Positions 1 to 6,402 are shown, counted from the stretch's first letter. The stretch: DNA of 10,326 bases from Chlamydiota bacterium (GCA_021772195.1 JAJFML010000222.1:1-10326); one strand, 5' to 3'. Numbers and translations: made by a program. Notes: generated by a model from the letters alone, not told the origin.

Positions 1-1047
1 GAGTATAGAAAAGTGAGTCTCTCCTAATACTTCCATCAGGGCATAGAGATGCTCTTCATCAAAAACCTTACTCTCTGAATTGATCTCTAATAGCCTTTTG
101 GCAAGATCTGAAAGGGTTACTCTTGCACAACCTAATTTTTCAATAGCAATACTTGCAGAAATATTAGAAAGCTCCGCTGCAACATTAAGCTCAAGGTTAT
201 TAGCAAGTGAAGCTGCAACCATTGCAAGGACGGTATCTCCTGCTCCTGTTACATCGATTACTTCCAAAGTTTTAACAGGAAAATCTGTACGAGCCCCCTC
301 TTTTGAAAATAGAGAGATGCCTTTTTCTGATCTAGTAATGAGAAGGTGTTCAGCATTGGTCATTTCAAATAGAGCTTTTGCTACCTTTTCAAGCGGCTCA
401 GAACTATCCAAACCAGCTGCAATATACGCCTCTTTAAGATTTGGCTTAATCATAAAGCTATTTGTGTACCTAGAAAAGTCAGAGCCTTTTGGATCACAGA
501 TAACGGGCACTCCTCTCTTTCTAGCAGCCTTCAAAAATAATCGAAGGAAAGAGGGAGTTAAAAAACCTTTATTGTAGTCCGAAAGGGCGATGATAGAGAT
601 ATCTGACAGAATTTCCTCAAACATATCTGCTATCTTCTCTTCAAGAGCGGTTGGTAGAGGCGCTACCACCTCATGATCTACACGAAGAACCTGCTGGCCA
701 TCTGCAATGAGGCGATTTTTCACAGGTGTTTCAAAATCCTCTTGAATAAGAAGATCTTTTGTACCTATTCCCTCATCTTTAAGAGTTTTAATCAGTTTCT
801 CTCCTGAAAGATCGGCACCTACTCTGCCTAAAACTCGAACTTCACCACCTAAAGATTTTAGGTTGAGCGCAACATTTCCAGCACCACCCGCTCTTGACTC
901 TTCACTTTTCACATGGAGCACAGAGACAGGAGCCTCAGGTGAGATCCTACTAACACTGCCCATCGTATAGGTATCGAGCATAAAATCACCAATGACAAGC
1001 GCTTTAAAGGGATTAAATTCCCGAAAAGCCTCTCCTAACCCTACCAT
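1..1047 (-). CDS. hldE: D-glycero-beta-D-manno-heptose-7-phosphate kinase (HldE or HldA), 3' end cut by window
   Basis: This gene phosphorylates D-glycero-D-manno-heptose 7-phosphate at C1 in the cytoplasmic ADP-heptose pathway that feeds LPS core. The 349 visible residues are open to the left edge with no stop. They form a ribokinase/PfkB fold: an N-terminal GD..LD motif at about residues 20-25, PfkB signature 1 (AGGAGNVALNL, 53-63), DPKG at 185-188, KPN at 201-203, and signature 2 (DVTGAGDT, 265-272) with the expected catalytic base Asp271. The kinase domain should end near residue 320. The visible 321-349 look like the E. coli HldE linker before its nucleotidyltransferase domain, but that domain is outside the window, so a kinase-only HldA cannot be excluded. 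The ATG at 1045-1047 overlaps the hldD stop by 7 nt, and an AGGA (1055-1058) lies inside hldD, suggesting translational coupling. The kinase call is firm; one versus two domains is open. Confidence 0.92.
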   Translation of the reverse strand, partial: MVGLGEAFREFNPFKALVIGDFMLDTYTMGSVSRISPEAPVSVLHVKSEESRAGGAGNVALNLKSLGGEVRVLGRVGADLSGEKLIKTLKDEGIGTKDLLIQEDFETPVKNRLIADGQQVLRVDHEVVAPLPTALEEKIADMFEEILSDISIIALSDYNKGFLTPSFLRLFLKAARKRGVPVICDPKGSDFSRYTNSFMIKPNLKEAYIAAGLDSSEPLEKVAKALFEMTNAEHLLITRSEKGISLFSKEGARTDFPVKTLEVIDVTGAGDTVLAMVAASLANNLELNVAAELSNISASIAIEKLGCARVTLSDLAKRLLEINSESKVFDEEHLYALMEVLGETHFSIL

Positions 1048-2054
1048 CGTGCGTTCCTAAGAAGGTATTTTTGGACATATTCTTGTACTGCATCTTCAAT
1101 GGGAGTGATTTGAACTAAGCTCTCTTGATCTGCATGAATTTTGAAGAACTTCATCATCTCTGCTTTTGTATAGTTTTGGTACTGCTTGATATATTCTTTC
1201 GGCATATCGACATATTGAATATTCGCCTCTTTCCCAAGCGCATTAAAAAGAGAGTTTGCGAGCTGATTCCAAGAGGTTGTAACGCCTGAGCCAATATTAA
1301 AGATGCCACTTACGTCTTTAAATGCATCTTCTAAAAGAGCACAGGTCATCTTCACAGCATCTTTCACGTAGATAAAATCTCTTACCTGTTCACCATCATT
1401 AAAGTTTTCCGGATCATTAGACTTAAATAACTGGATGGGTTTTCCCGATCTAGCAATAGATGCCATCTTATAGATCATCGAGGCCATTTCACCTTTATGG
1501 TATTCGTTGGGACCAAAGACATTGAAATACTTGAGACCCACAACTTTATTCAGGACATTTTCCTGCATAAGCCAAAGGTCAAAGAGATGCTTAGAGTAGC
1601 CATAAATATTGAGAGGGCTTAGGTCATAGAGCGTATCATGTGCGTCGGTAAAGCCTAGTTTTCCATCGCCATAAGTTGCAGCTGATGAGGCGTAAATGAA
1701 TCGGTGGTCATTTCGAAGGGCATACTCCGCTAAATTCACAGAAAAACGATAATTATTATCCATGAGATAATCACCATCCGTCTCGAGTGTACTAGAACAT
1801 GCACCAAGATGAACAAAGGCCTCTACCTCATCTTCTCGTCCTTCAAGCCAATCAAAAATATCATAGCGAGAGACCATGTCTACAAACTTCTTCCCAACCA
1901 GATTTTTCCACTTATCGGTATGTTTAAAATCATCTACCAGAAGAAGGTTTGTCATTCCCCTATCATTTAGGTAGCGAACAACTCCCGAGCCGATAAATCC
2001 TGCAGCTCCTGTGATTACAATCAGTTGATCATCATAAATGCGCTTCTGTCTCAT
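1041..2054 (-). CDS. hldD: ADP-L-glycero-D-manno-heptose 6-epimerase
   Basis: This enzyme converts ADP-D-glycero-D-manno-heptose to the L-glycero epimer, the last step in making the heptose donor for LPS inner core. It is an extended short-chain dehydrogenase/reductase: Rossmann GxxGxxG at residues 16-22 (GAAGFIG), EGACSST-like sequence at 83-89 (LGACSST), YASSAATYG at 121-129, the catalytic YxxxK pair Tyr151/Lys155 (YGYSK), and the family's second catalytic lysine at Lys187 (HKGEM, equivalent to E. coli Lys178). At 337 residues it is longer than the E. coli enzyme (310). Much of the extra length is an insertion around 211-223 before RDFIYV, a form I recall in other longer HldD proteins. A GAGG Shine-Dalgarno sits just before the ATG. 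It follows ispE by 65 nt and overlaps hldE by 7 nt, so the two heptose genes sit together. Confidence 0.96.
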   Translation of the reverse strand: MRQKRIYDDQLIVITGAAGFIGSGVVRYLNDRGMTNLLLVDDFKHTDKWKNLVGKKFVDMVSRYDIFDWLEGREDEVEAFVHLGACSSTLETDGDYLMDNNYRFSVNLAEYALRNDHRFIYASSAATYGDGKLGFTDAHDTLYDLSPLNIYGYSKHLFDLWLMQENVLNKVVGLKYFNVFGPNEYHKGEMASMIYKMASIARSGKPIQLFKSNDPENFNDGEQVRDFIYVKDAVKMTCALLEDAFKDVSGIFNIGSGVTTSWNQLANSLFNALGKEANIQYVDMPKEYIKQYQNYTKAEMMKFFKIHADQESLVQITPIEDAVQEYVQKYLLRNARW

Positions 2055-2119
2055 AATTCCTCTGAGTGGTGAAAAACATTAGCTTAGCAAAAAATGGCAA
2101 AGGAGAAAAGTATCTTATT

Positions 2120-2929
2120 TCAAGCATACCAAGAAGAAGATCTAGATATTGCAGAAACAAATTTTCCAGGTGGATTTTCACTTTTAGGATGCAGGCAAAA
2201 ATAGCTAGTTCCTGATCCTGTGAGAATGACTTTTTCAAAGTAAGAGGTGAGCTCTTCTTTTACTTCTCGAAGCTTAGGCTCTAATTGAAGCGCTGAGTGC
2301 TCCAGGTCATTAAAGTAGTTAGGTGCACCCGTTAAAAAAGATGTAAGGGTGGTTTTAGGATCATGCAAATTACATCTTTCATAATTGAGATTATTGTAGA
2401 CTGCAGGAGTTGAGAGTCCGAAATCTGGTTTATATAGATAGGCCTCGAAAGTATAAGGCAGAGTTACATTTTCAAAAATTTCTCCTCTTGAAGTGCAATA
2501 AGCGGTGCCGCTGGAAAAGAAGAAGGGCACATCCGAGCCTATTTGCGCTCCTAATAAGGCTAGCTGGGAAAGAGTCAAAGGCGCGCCTGATAGGTTATTC
2601 AGAGCCCAAAGAGTGCTTGCAGCGTTGGAACTGCCGCCGCCAAGACCAGCTTCAATGGGAATCTGTTTGTTCACATCAATAAAAATGGGGAAATTATGGC
2701 CTGTTTCCTCTCTAAATAGATCGCGCGCTTTTATAATAAGATTTCTCTCATCTGTAGGAATAAGAGGATTGGATATTGTAAGGGAGTCTTTGGATGATTT
2801 TTGGAAAGTCATGAAATCACCCAAATTTATCGTTTGATAAAGCGAGGCGATTTCATGAAAAGAATCATCTCTTTTTCCAATGACTTGGAAAAAGAGATTG
2901 AGTTTTGCAGGAGAGAAAAGTGATATCAC
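2120..2929 (-). CDS. ispE: 4-diphosphocytidyl-2-C-methyl-D-erythritol kinase
   Basis: IspE is the ATP-dependent kinase that phosphorylates the 2-hydroxyl of CDP-methylerythritol in the MEP (non-mevalonate) isoprenoid pathway, in the cytoplasm. It is a GHMP kinase: SPAKLNLF at residues 6-13 with Lys9, the glycine-rich ATP loop PIEAGLGGGSSNAA at 91-104, GSDVPFF at 131-137 with catalytic Asp133, and a C-terminal LTGSGTSYF at 236-244. The length of 269 residues is slightly short for the family (E. coli 283). The start codon is GTG (2927-2929), forming a GTGA overlap with the rplI stop. No ATG lies in frame between this GTG and the essential N-terminal motif, so GTG is the likely start. It follows rplI as I recall it does in Chlamydia (annotated ychB there). 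Confidence 0.95.
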   Translation of the reverse strand: MISLFSPAKLNLFFQVIGKRDDSFHEIASLYQTINLGDFMTFQKSSKDSLTISNPLIPTDERNLIIKARDLFREETGHNFPIFIDVNKQIPIEAGLGGGSSNAASTLWALNNLSGAPLTLSQLALLGAQIGSDVPFFFSSGTAYCTSRGEIFENVTLPYTFEAYLYKPDFGLSTPAVYNNLNYERCNLHDPKTTLTSFLTGAPNYFNDLEHSALQLEPKLREVKEELTSYFEKVILTGSGTSYFCLHPKSENPPGKFVSAISRSSSWYA

Positions 2930-3492
2930 TCTTCTTCTTTTGCCTCTTCAGCGTTTTCTTCTGCTTCAATTAGCTCTTCAGCTTTTTCAGCAGCTTCTTC
3001 TTTTTCTGTCTTAGCAGGAGTTCTTACTGGTAAAACAGCTCCACTATCAGATAGCACTTCTAAAGAGACTGATACTTCAACTTCTTCTTTCAAAGAAAGT
3101 AAAACAGTATGCTTACCCAACATTTTGATTGGTTTTACAAGCTTAATAAAGCGCTTATCGATAGTGAGACCTTCTTTTGCAAAAAGATCTACAAGATCGC
3201 TATTAGTAACAGAGCCGTACATGTGGCCATTCGTATCGGTCTTGACTTCGATAGAAAGAGATATGCTCTCCAATCTTTTTGCCAACTCTTCAGATTCTTT
3301 ACGATCAACGACTGATTGCTTTTTTCTTTCCTCAGATAGTTTCTCTTGGAGGCGAAAAATATTTTTATGAGCAACCATTCCTTTTCCTTGAGGGATAAGA
3401 AAGTTTCTCGAGTATCCAGCTTTAACGGAGACAATCTCGCCTTTTTTACCTAAAGCGATGACATCTTCCAGTAGTAATAAATTCTGTTTCAT
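2926..3492 (-). CDS. rplI: 50S ribosomal protein L9 (bL9) with acidic C-terminal tail
   Basis: L9 binds 23S rRNA near the base of the L1 stalk and helps hold reading frame and subunit spacing. The N-terminal RNA-binding domain fits the family signature at residues 15-38 (GKKGEIVSVKAGYSRNFL followed by G36 and G38). A charged connecting helix spans roughly 45-75, and a C-terminal domain runs to about 155. The protein has 188 residues against 149 in E. coli. The surplus is a low-complexity tail from about 159 to 188 containing 14 glutamates among its last 29 residues plus several Lys/Ala, probably an extended helix or disordered segment. It starts at ATG (3490-3492), 13 nt after rpsR with a GGAGATAAG-type ribosome site in the gap, and overlaps ispE by 4 nt. 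Confidence 0.97.
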   Translation of the reverse strand: MKQNLLLLEDVIALGKKGEIVSVKAGYSRNFLIPQGKGMVAHKNIFRLQEKLSEERKKQSVVDRKESEELAKRLESISLSIEVKTDTNGHMYGSVTNSDLVDLFAKEGLTIDKRFIKLVKPIKMLGKHTVLLSLKEEVEVSVSLEVLSDSGAVLPVRTPAKTEKEEAAEKAEELIEAEENAEEAKEEE

Positions 3493-3505
3493 GTCTTATC
3501 TCCTA

Positions 3506-3745
3506 TTAGTCTTGAGAAAGAAATGGCAAAAGAGCCATATGTCTTGCTTGTTTCACTGCTTTTTTAAGCAGTCTTTGGTAGTAATGAGATACGCCTGTGA
3601 TACGTCTTGGTAAAATTTTACCCTTTTCAGTCACAAACTGCTCAATCAACTCAATATCTTTGTAATCGATTTTTTTGATTCCTGATGCAGTAAAAGGACA
3701 CTGCTTTCGTTTCTTTGAAAAGAAAGATGTAGTTTTTTTTCTCAT
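3506..3745 (-). CDS. rpsR: 30S ribosomal protein S18 (bS18)
   Basis: S18 binds S6 as a heterodimer on the 16S rRNA platform of the small subunit. The 79-residue product has the family layout: a basic N-terminus ([14 protein letters not shown]), CPFTASG at 16-22, IDYKDIELI at 26-34, and the RNA-binding core from [10 protein letters not shown] (42-51) through [21 protein letters not shown] (55-75). Its length matches the family (E. coli 75). A single Cys16 is present and no four-cysteine zinc ribbon is seen. It lies 10 nt after rpsF with GGAG in the gap, the universally common S6-S18 pairing, and 13 nt before rplI. Confidence 0.98.
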   Translation of the reverse strand: MRKKTTSFFSKKRKQCPFTASGIKKIDYKDIELIEQFVTEKGKILPRRITGVSHYYQRLLKKAVKQARHMALLPFLSQD

Positions 3746-3755
3746 TTTTAGCTCC

Positions 3756-4097
3756 TTACTGCTGACTTAGTGGTTGAAATTCGAGTTTCTCCATGACTTC
3801 TTCTGCTCTCATGGTGATGAAACGAAGAAGGTCTTCATGAAGGTGATACTCTTTCCAGAGCTCACTTATTGCAGCACAAGGTGCAGAGAAGTAGATCAGG
3901 TAGTAGTAACCTTCTCTCTTATTTTCAATAGTATAAGCTAGACGCTTTCTACCTAGGTCGTGGATCTTATCAATCGATCCACCTTTTTCTGTGATCCCAT
4001 TTAAGATCTTATCAAGTGCCTTTTTACGAGAGTCTTCAGACAGTGTGGCGCTGAGGATATACATTCCCTCATAAAGGTTTTTTTTCAATTCTTCCAT
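3756..4097 (-). CDS. rpsF: 30S ribosomal protein S6 (bS6)
   Basis: S6 is a small-subunit platform protein that binds rRNA together with S18. The 113-residue sequence shows the ferredoxin-like S6 fold: YEGMYIL at 9-15, the central [23 protein letters not shown] segment from about 48 to 70, and [12 protein letters not shown] at 86-97. No long acidic C-terminal extension is present. The ATG at 4095-4097 is preceded by AAAGGAGCGACA, a strong ribosome site lying within the pth coding region. The gene overlaps the 3' end of pth by 29 nt in another frame, so its translation may be linked to that of pth. Pth-rpsF-rpsR-rplI is the chlamydial order as I recall it. Confidence 0.97.
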   Translation of the reverse strand: MEELKKNLYEGMYILSATLSEDSRKKALDKILNGITEKGGSIDKIHDLGRKRLAYTIENKREGYYYLIYFSAPCAAISELWKEYHLHEDLLRFITMRAEEVMEKLEFQPLSQQ

Positions 4098-4686
4098 TGT
4101 CGCTCCTTTGCTTTGGATGAATATTGAACTGATTCATGGCAGATGTCATGCCATTTTCCAGCCAATGTTCTATGGCTCTCATCGTTCTTATTGTAAAATC
4201 TTCCATCTGCTTTTTCTCAGCAGGTTTGAATTTTTCAAGAACGAAAGATGCCATATCGGAATCCGCGGGCTGCCCCACGCCTACCCTTAATCTCGGATAG
4301 TGATTCGTATTTAAATGTTGTTCTATATTCTCTAATCCGTTGTGACCACCAGACGAACCTCTAGGCCTAAAGCGAAGAGTTCCAAATGGAAGATGAACAT
4401 CATCTGTCACAATCAGAATGTTTTCCAAGGGTATTTTGTAGTAATCTACACAAGCTCTTACCGACTCTCCAGAGAGGTTCATGTAAGTTTCGGGCTTGAG
4501 TAAAAATACTTTTCCGATCTCAAAATCTCCTTTAGCGAGCATCCCTTTTACTCTAGGAGTAGATCGAAAATCAGTTCCACTTGCAGATGCAAATACATCT
4601 ACAATATGAAAACCAATATTATGCCGGGTTCCATCATATCTAGATCCAGGATTTCCTAGTCCTACAATGAGATAAGCACCAAGCAT
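4069..4686 (-). CDS. pth: peptidyl-tRNA hydrolase
   Basis: Pth cleaves the ester bond of peptidyl-tRNAs released prematurely from ribosomes, recycling tRNA in the cytoplasm. All active-site positions are visible, numbered from the ATG at 4684-4686: Asn12 in VGLGNPG, the catalytic His22 in TRHNIGF, Asn70 in ETYMNLSG, Asp95 in VTDDVHLPFG, and Asn116 in SSGGHNGL. The PRLRVGVGQP segment is also typical. The 205-residue length is near the E. coli 194, with a slightly long basic C-terminal tail. A TTG codon lies immediately upstream (4687-4689), but the AGGG site that overlaps the rplY stop fits the ATG spacing better, so the ATG is preferred. The gene begins 9 nt after rplY and its last 29 nt overlap rpsF. 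Confidence 0.97.
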   Translation of the reverse strand: MLGAYLIVGLGNPGSRYDGTRHNIGFHIVDVFASASGTDFRSTPRVKGMLAKGDFEIGKVFLLKPETYMNLSGESVRACVDYYKIPLENILIVTDDVHLPFGTLRFRPRGSSGGHNGLENIEQHLNTNHYPRLRVGVGQPADSDMASFVLEKFKPAEKKQMEDFTIRTMRAIEHWLENGMTSAMNQFNIHPKQRSDNGRIEKKPL

Positions 4687-4695
4687 CAAAGCCCT

Positions 4696-5253
4696 CTATC
4701 GTTTTGCAACAACAGCTGCGACTTCTTTTAAATTTGCAAGAGGGTGAACATTTTTTGGAAATTCAAGATCAGATAGTCTTCTTGAATCCAAGATGTTCAT
4801 CTCTTTTACGTCGATGACAAACTCTTTAGGTAGGTCTTTAAGGAGGCAACGTACTTTTACCGCACGGATTACCTGTCTTAAAAAACCGCCTAGCTTTACA
4901 CCTGCACAATCCGCTTGATTTTTAAAAGTGATAGGAACATTCACCAGGACGGGAATATCCTTTTCAACAATTTCAAAATCAATATGTAAAACATTGTAAG
5001 TTGTACGATGATATTGGATATCTTTTACAATCGCCTTGCAATCTTTTCCATCCAAATTCAAATCGAAAACAGTAGTAGCTAGCTTACCTTTTGGAATCTG
5101 TCTTAAAGCTGCACCAAAAGCATCACCTTTAATAAAGATGTTTTCACTCTTACGCTTTGGCCCATAGACAACTCCGGGAATATCATTATTGATGCGAATC
5201 TTTGTGATTTCGCTCTTTTTTTCCCCAGTTCGCTTAAAAGCTGATAGTTTCAT
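4696..5253 (-). CDS. rplY: 50S ribosomal protein L25, long CTC form (bL25)
   Basis: L25 binds 5S rRNA in the large subunit. The 185-residue product is the two-domain CTC (general stress) form rather than the 94-residue E. coli form. The N-terminal 5S-binding domain includes IPGVVYGP at 25-32 and the D-I-Q-Y-H-R segment at 78-83 followed by HIDFEIV at 90-96. The C-terminal domain follows from about 97 and includes VNVPITFKN (104-112) and LRQVIRAVKVRC (125-136). The gene begins with ATG (5251-5253), 10 nt after prs, with AGGAATGG as a plausible ribosome site, and precedes pth by 9 nt. In Chlamydia the corresponding gene is named ctc and lies in the same position next to pth. Confidence 0.96.
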   Translation of the reverse strand: MKLSAFKRTGEKKSEITKIRINNDIPGVVYGPKRKSENIFIKGDAFGAALRQIPKGKLATTVFDLNLDGKDCKAIVKDIQYHRTTYNVLHIDFEIVEKDIPVLVNVPITFKNQADCAGVKLGGFLRQVIRAVKVRCLLKDLPKEFVIDVKEMNILDSRRLSDLEFPKNVHPLANLKEVAAVVAKR

Positions 5254-5263
5254 ATTTCCATTC

Positions 5264-6190
5264 CTATATTTTCATAGATCTATACATCGATGAGATCGAT
5301 TCGCCCTTTAAGCCGCGCTTTATAGCCTCTCCTAAAAGAGGTGCAATAGAGACTTGTTTTACGCGCTTATTTGAAGAAGGAACAGAGTTAGTAACAATTA
5401 CTTCCTCAATTCCATCAAAGCGCGCCTTCTCTGATAGAAGGGCATGGCTAACAAGTGCCCTACAGCTCTTCGCGCCATTTAAGGTGCAAACCTTAGCTGC
5501 AATCTCGAGCGTCTTTCCGGTAGAGACAATATCATCTACCAAAATGACATCTTTTCCTTTCACATTACCGATAAGAGCGCCCATCTCAACATTCTCTGGA
5601 CTCACTCTTTTCTTATCAATAACAGCGATCTCACATTTTAATTCTTCTGCAAAATGCCTTGCCATCTTAATCCTCCCTAAATCAGGAGAGACAATAACGG
5701 GGCTTTGTAGGCCTTCGGCGCTTTTCATCAAAACAGGTCTAGCATAAAGATTGTCAATAGGGATGTTAAAAAATCCCTCGATCTGTTCTGTATGCAGGTC
5801 CATTGTAAGAACCCTAGCTGCGCCTGCTTTTTGTAAAAGATCCGCCACTAATTTTGCTGTGATCGGATTTCTCTCCATTCCCTTGCGGTCTTGGCGAGCG
5901 TATCCAAAGTATGGAATCACAAGCTCAATACTCTTCGCGGATGCGCGTTTTAGAGCATCGATAATAATCAGTAGTTCCATGAGAAAATGGTTAGGATTTA
6001 TTGCAATCGACTGAAGGACAAAAACCCTCCGACCTCGCACGCTTTGAAGTACTTCAACACCTGTCTCACCATCTGGAAAGGTCTCAATTTGGATCTTTCC
6101 GAGGGAGGTGTCCAGTACTCTTGCTAGCTCACCTGCAAGAGATTCATGGGAGGACCCAGTAAACAATAAGAAGGAGTCCTGGCCTTTCAT
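5264..6190 (-). CDS. prs: ribose-phosphate pyrophosphokinase (PRPP synthetase)
   Basis: Prs transfers pyrophosphate from ATP to ribose 5-phosphate to make PRPP, the precursor for purines, pyrimidines, NAD, histidine and tryptophan. The 308-residue length is near E. coli's 315. Visible motifs: FPDGE at 38-42, VIPYFGYARQDRK at 91-103, PITAK at 109-113, the family signature DLHTEQIEGFF at 131-141, SPDLGRIKMAR at 168-178, the flexible-loop IDKKR at 191-195, and the ribose-phosphate loop VDDIVSTGKT at 218-227. Two positions depart from the usual bacterial form: the SPDxGG motif reads SPDLGR, and DDxxDTGGT reads DDIVSTGKT. The ATG at 6188-6190 lies 19 nt after the tRNA gene with a weak AGAG site. 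The gene sits at the head of the ribosomal-protein run, where I recall no prs in C. trachomatis. Confidence 0.95.
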   Translation of the reverse strand: MKGQDSFLLFTGSSHESLAGELARVLDTSLGKIQIETFPDGETGVEVLQSVRGRRVFVLQSIAINPNHFLMELLIIIDALKRASAKSIELVIPYFGYARQDRKGMERNPITAKLVADLLQKAGAARVLTMDLHTEQIEGFFNIPIDNLYARPVLMKSAEGLQSPVIVSPDLGRIKMARHFAEELKCEIAVIDKKRVSPENVEMGALIGNVKGKDVILVDDIVSTGKTLEIAAKVCTLNGAKSCRALVSHALLSEKARFDGIEEVIVTNSVPSSNKRVKQVSIAPLLGEAIKRGLKGESISSMYRSMKI

Positions 6191-6209
6191 GATTCTCTAG
6201 TGCTAAAAG

Positions 6210-6281
6210 TTGGGGTGGAAGGATTCGAACCTCCGCATGGCGATACCAAAAACCGCTGCCTTACCGCTTGGCGACACCCCA
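6210..6281 (-). tRNA. tRNA-Gln (anticodon UUG)
   Basis: The minus strand folds as a 72-nt cloverleaf. The acceptor stem TGGGGTG pairs perfectly with CACCCCA, with discriminator A and no encoded CCA. The D arm contains AAGCGGTAAGG. The anticodon stem GCGGT/ATCGC (one G-U) carries the 7-nt loop TTTTGGT with anticodon TTG, which reads CAA. The T arm GGAGG-TTCGAAT-CCTTC has one G-U pair. U1-A72 is typical of bacterial tRNA-Gln and is a known recognition feature for the GatCAB amidotransferase, the indirect Gln-tRNA route used by chlamydiae. It sits 19 nt upstream of prs on the same strand with no visible terminator between. Confidence 0.97.
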
Positions 6282-6304
6282 ACAAGTTTTTCCTCTTGGA
6301 ACGT

Positions 6305-6334
6305 ATTTTAAGCATAGATGTTACTTAATCTTAA
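6305..6334 (-). promoter_or_regulatory. candidate sigma70-type promoter for tRNA-Gln/prs run
   Basis: On the minus strand a -35-like TTAAGA (6329-6334) and a -10-like TAAAAT (6305-6310) are separated by 18 nt. Transcription would begin about 17 nt before the 5' end of the tRNA, a reasonable leader for processing. The -35 box overlaps a 12-bp palindrome. No similar pair is obvious closer to prs, so the tRNA and downstream genes may share this promoter. Found by eye only. Confidence 0.45.
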
Positions 6335-6338
6335 GATT
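6327..6338. repeat. perfect 12-bp palindrome in the tRNA-Gln/glgA divergent region
   Basis: AATCTTAAGATT is its own reverse complement. After one mismatched pair the next flanking pair also matches (T6325/A6340). It covers the candidate -35 box of the tRNA-side promoter and lies about 85 bp before the glgA start codon. It could be an operator half-site pair for a dimeric regulator, or chance in AT-rich DNA. Confidence 0.4.
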
Positions 6339-6402
6339 TATTTGCAAGAAGTGCAGTAAAAAAAAGGCTAAATATCTCAAAATTTTTATTGAAATATTTC
6401 TC

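Noticed and set aside
80..577. 165-codon open frame on the plus strand
   Set aside because: It lies entirely antisense to the hldE kinase domain, whose motifs are intact. It has no ribosome site or family resemblance.
2032..2238. 68-codon minus-strand frame spanning the ispE end and the hldD start
   Set aside because: I considered it as a frameshifted alternative C-terminus for IspE. The in-frame IspE ending after GTSYF is plausible and no ribosome site supports a separate gene.
2410..2837. Two overlapping plus-strand open frames
   Set aside because: Both are antisense shadows of ispE, with biased composition and no start signals.
4079..4086. A AAA AAC heptamer (minus strand) in the pth/rpsF overlap, in the rpsF frame
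   Set aside because: It matches a -1 frameshift slippery site, but shifting would lead straight to the pth stop and no downstream stimulatory structure is evident. Lys-rich codons in AT-rich DNA explain it.
4687..4689. TTG start for pth one codon upstream
   Set aside because: The ATG at 4684-4686 has better spacing from the AGGG ribosome site.
6370..6399. AAATAT/ATATTT inverted arms before glgA
   Set aside because: Only 6 bp each, all A/T, separated by 18 nt; too easily produced by chance in this AT-rich stretch.
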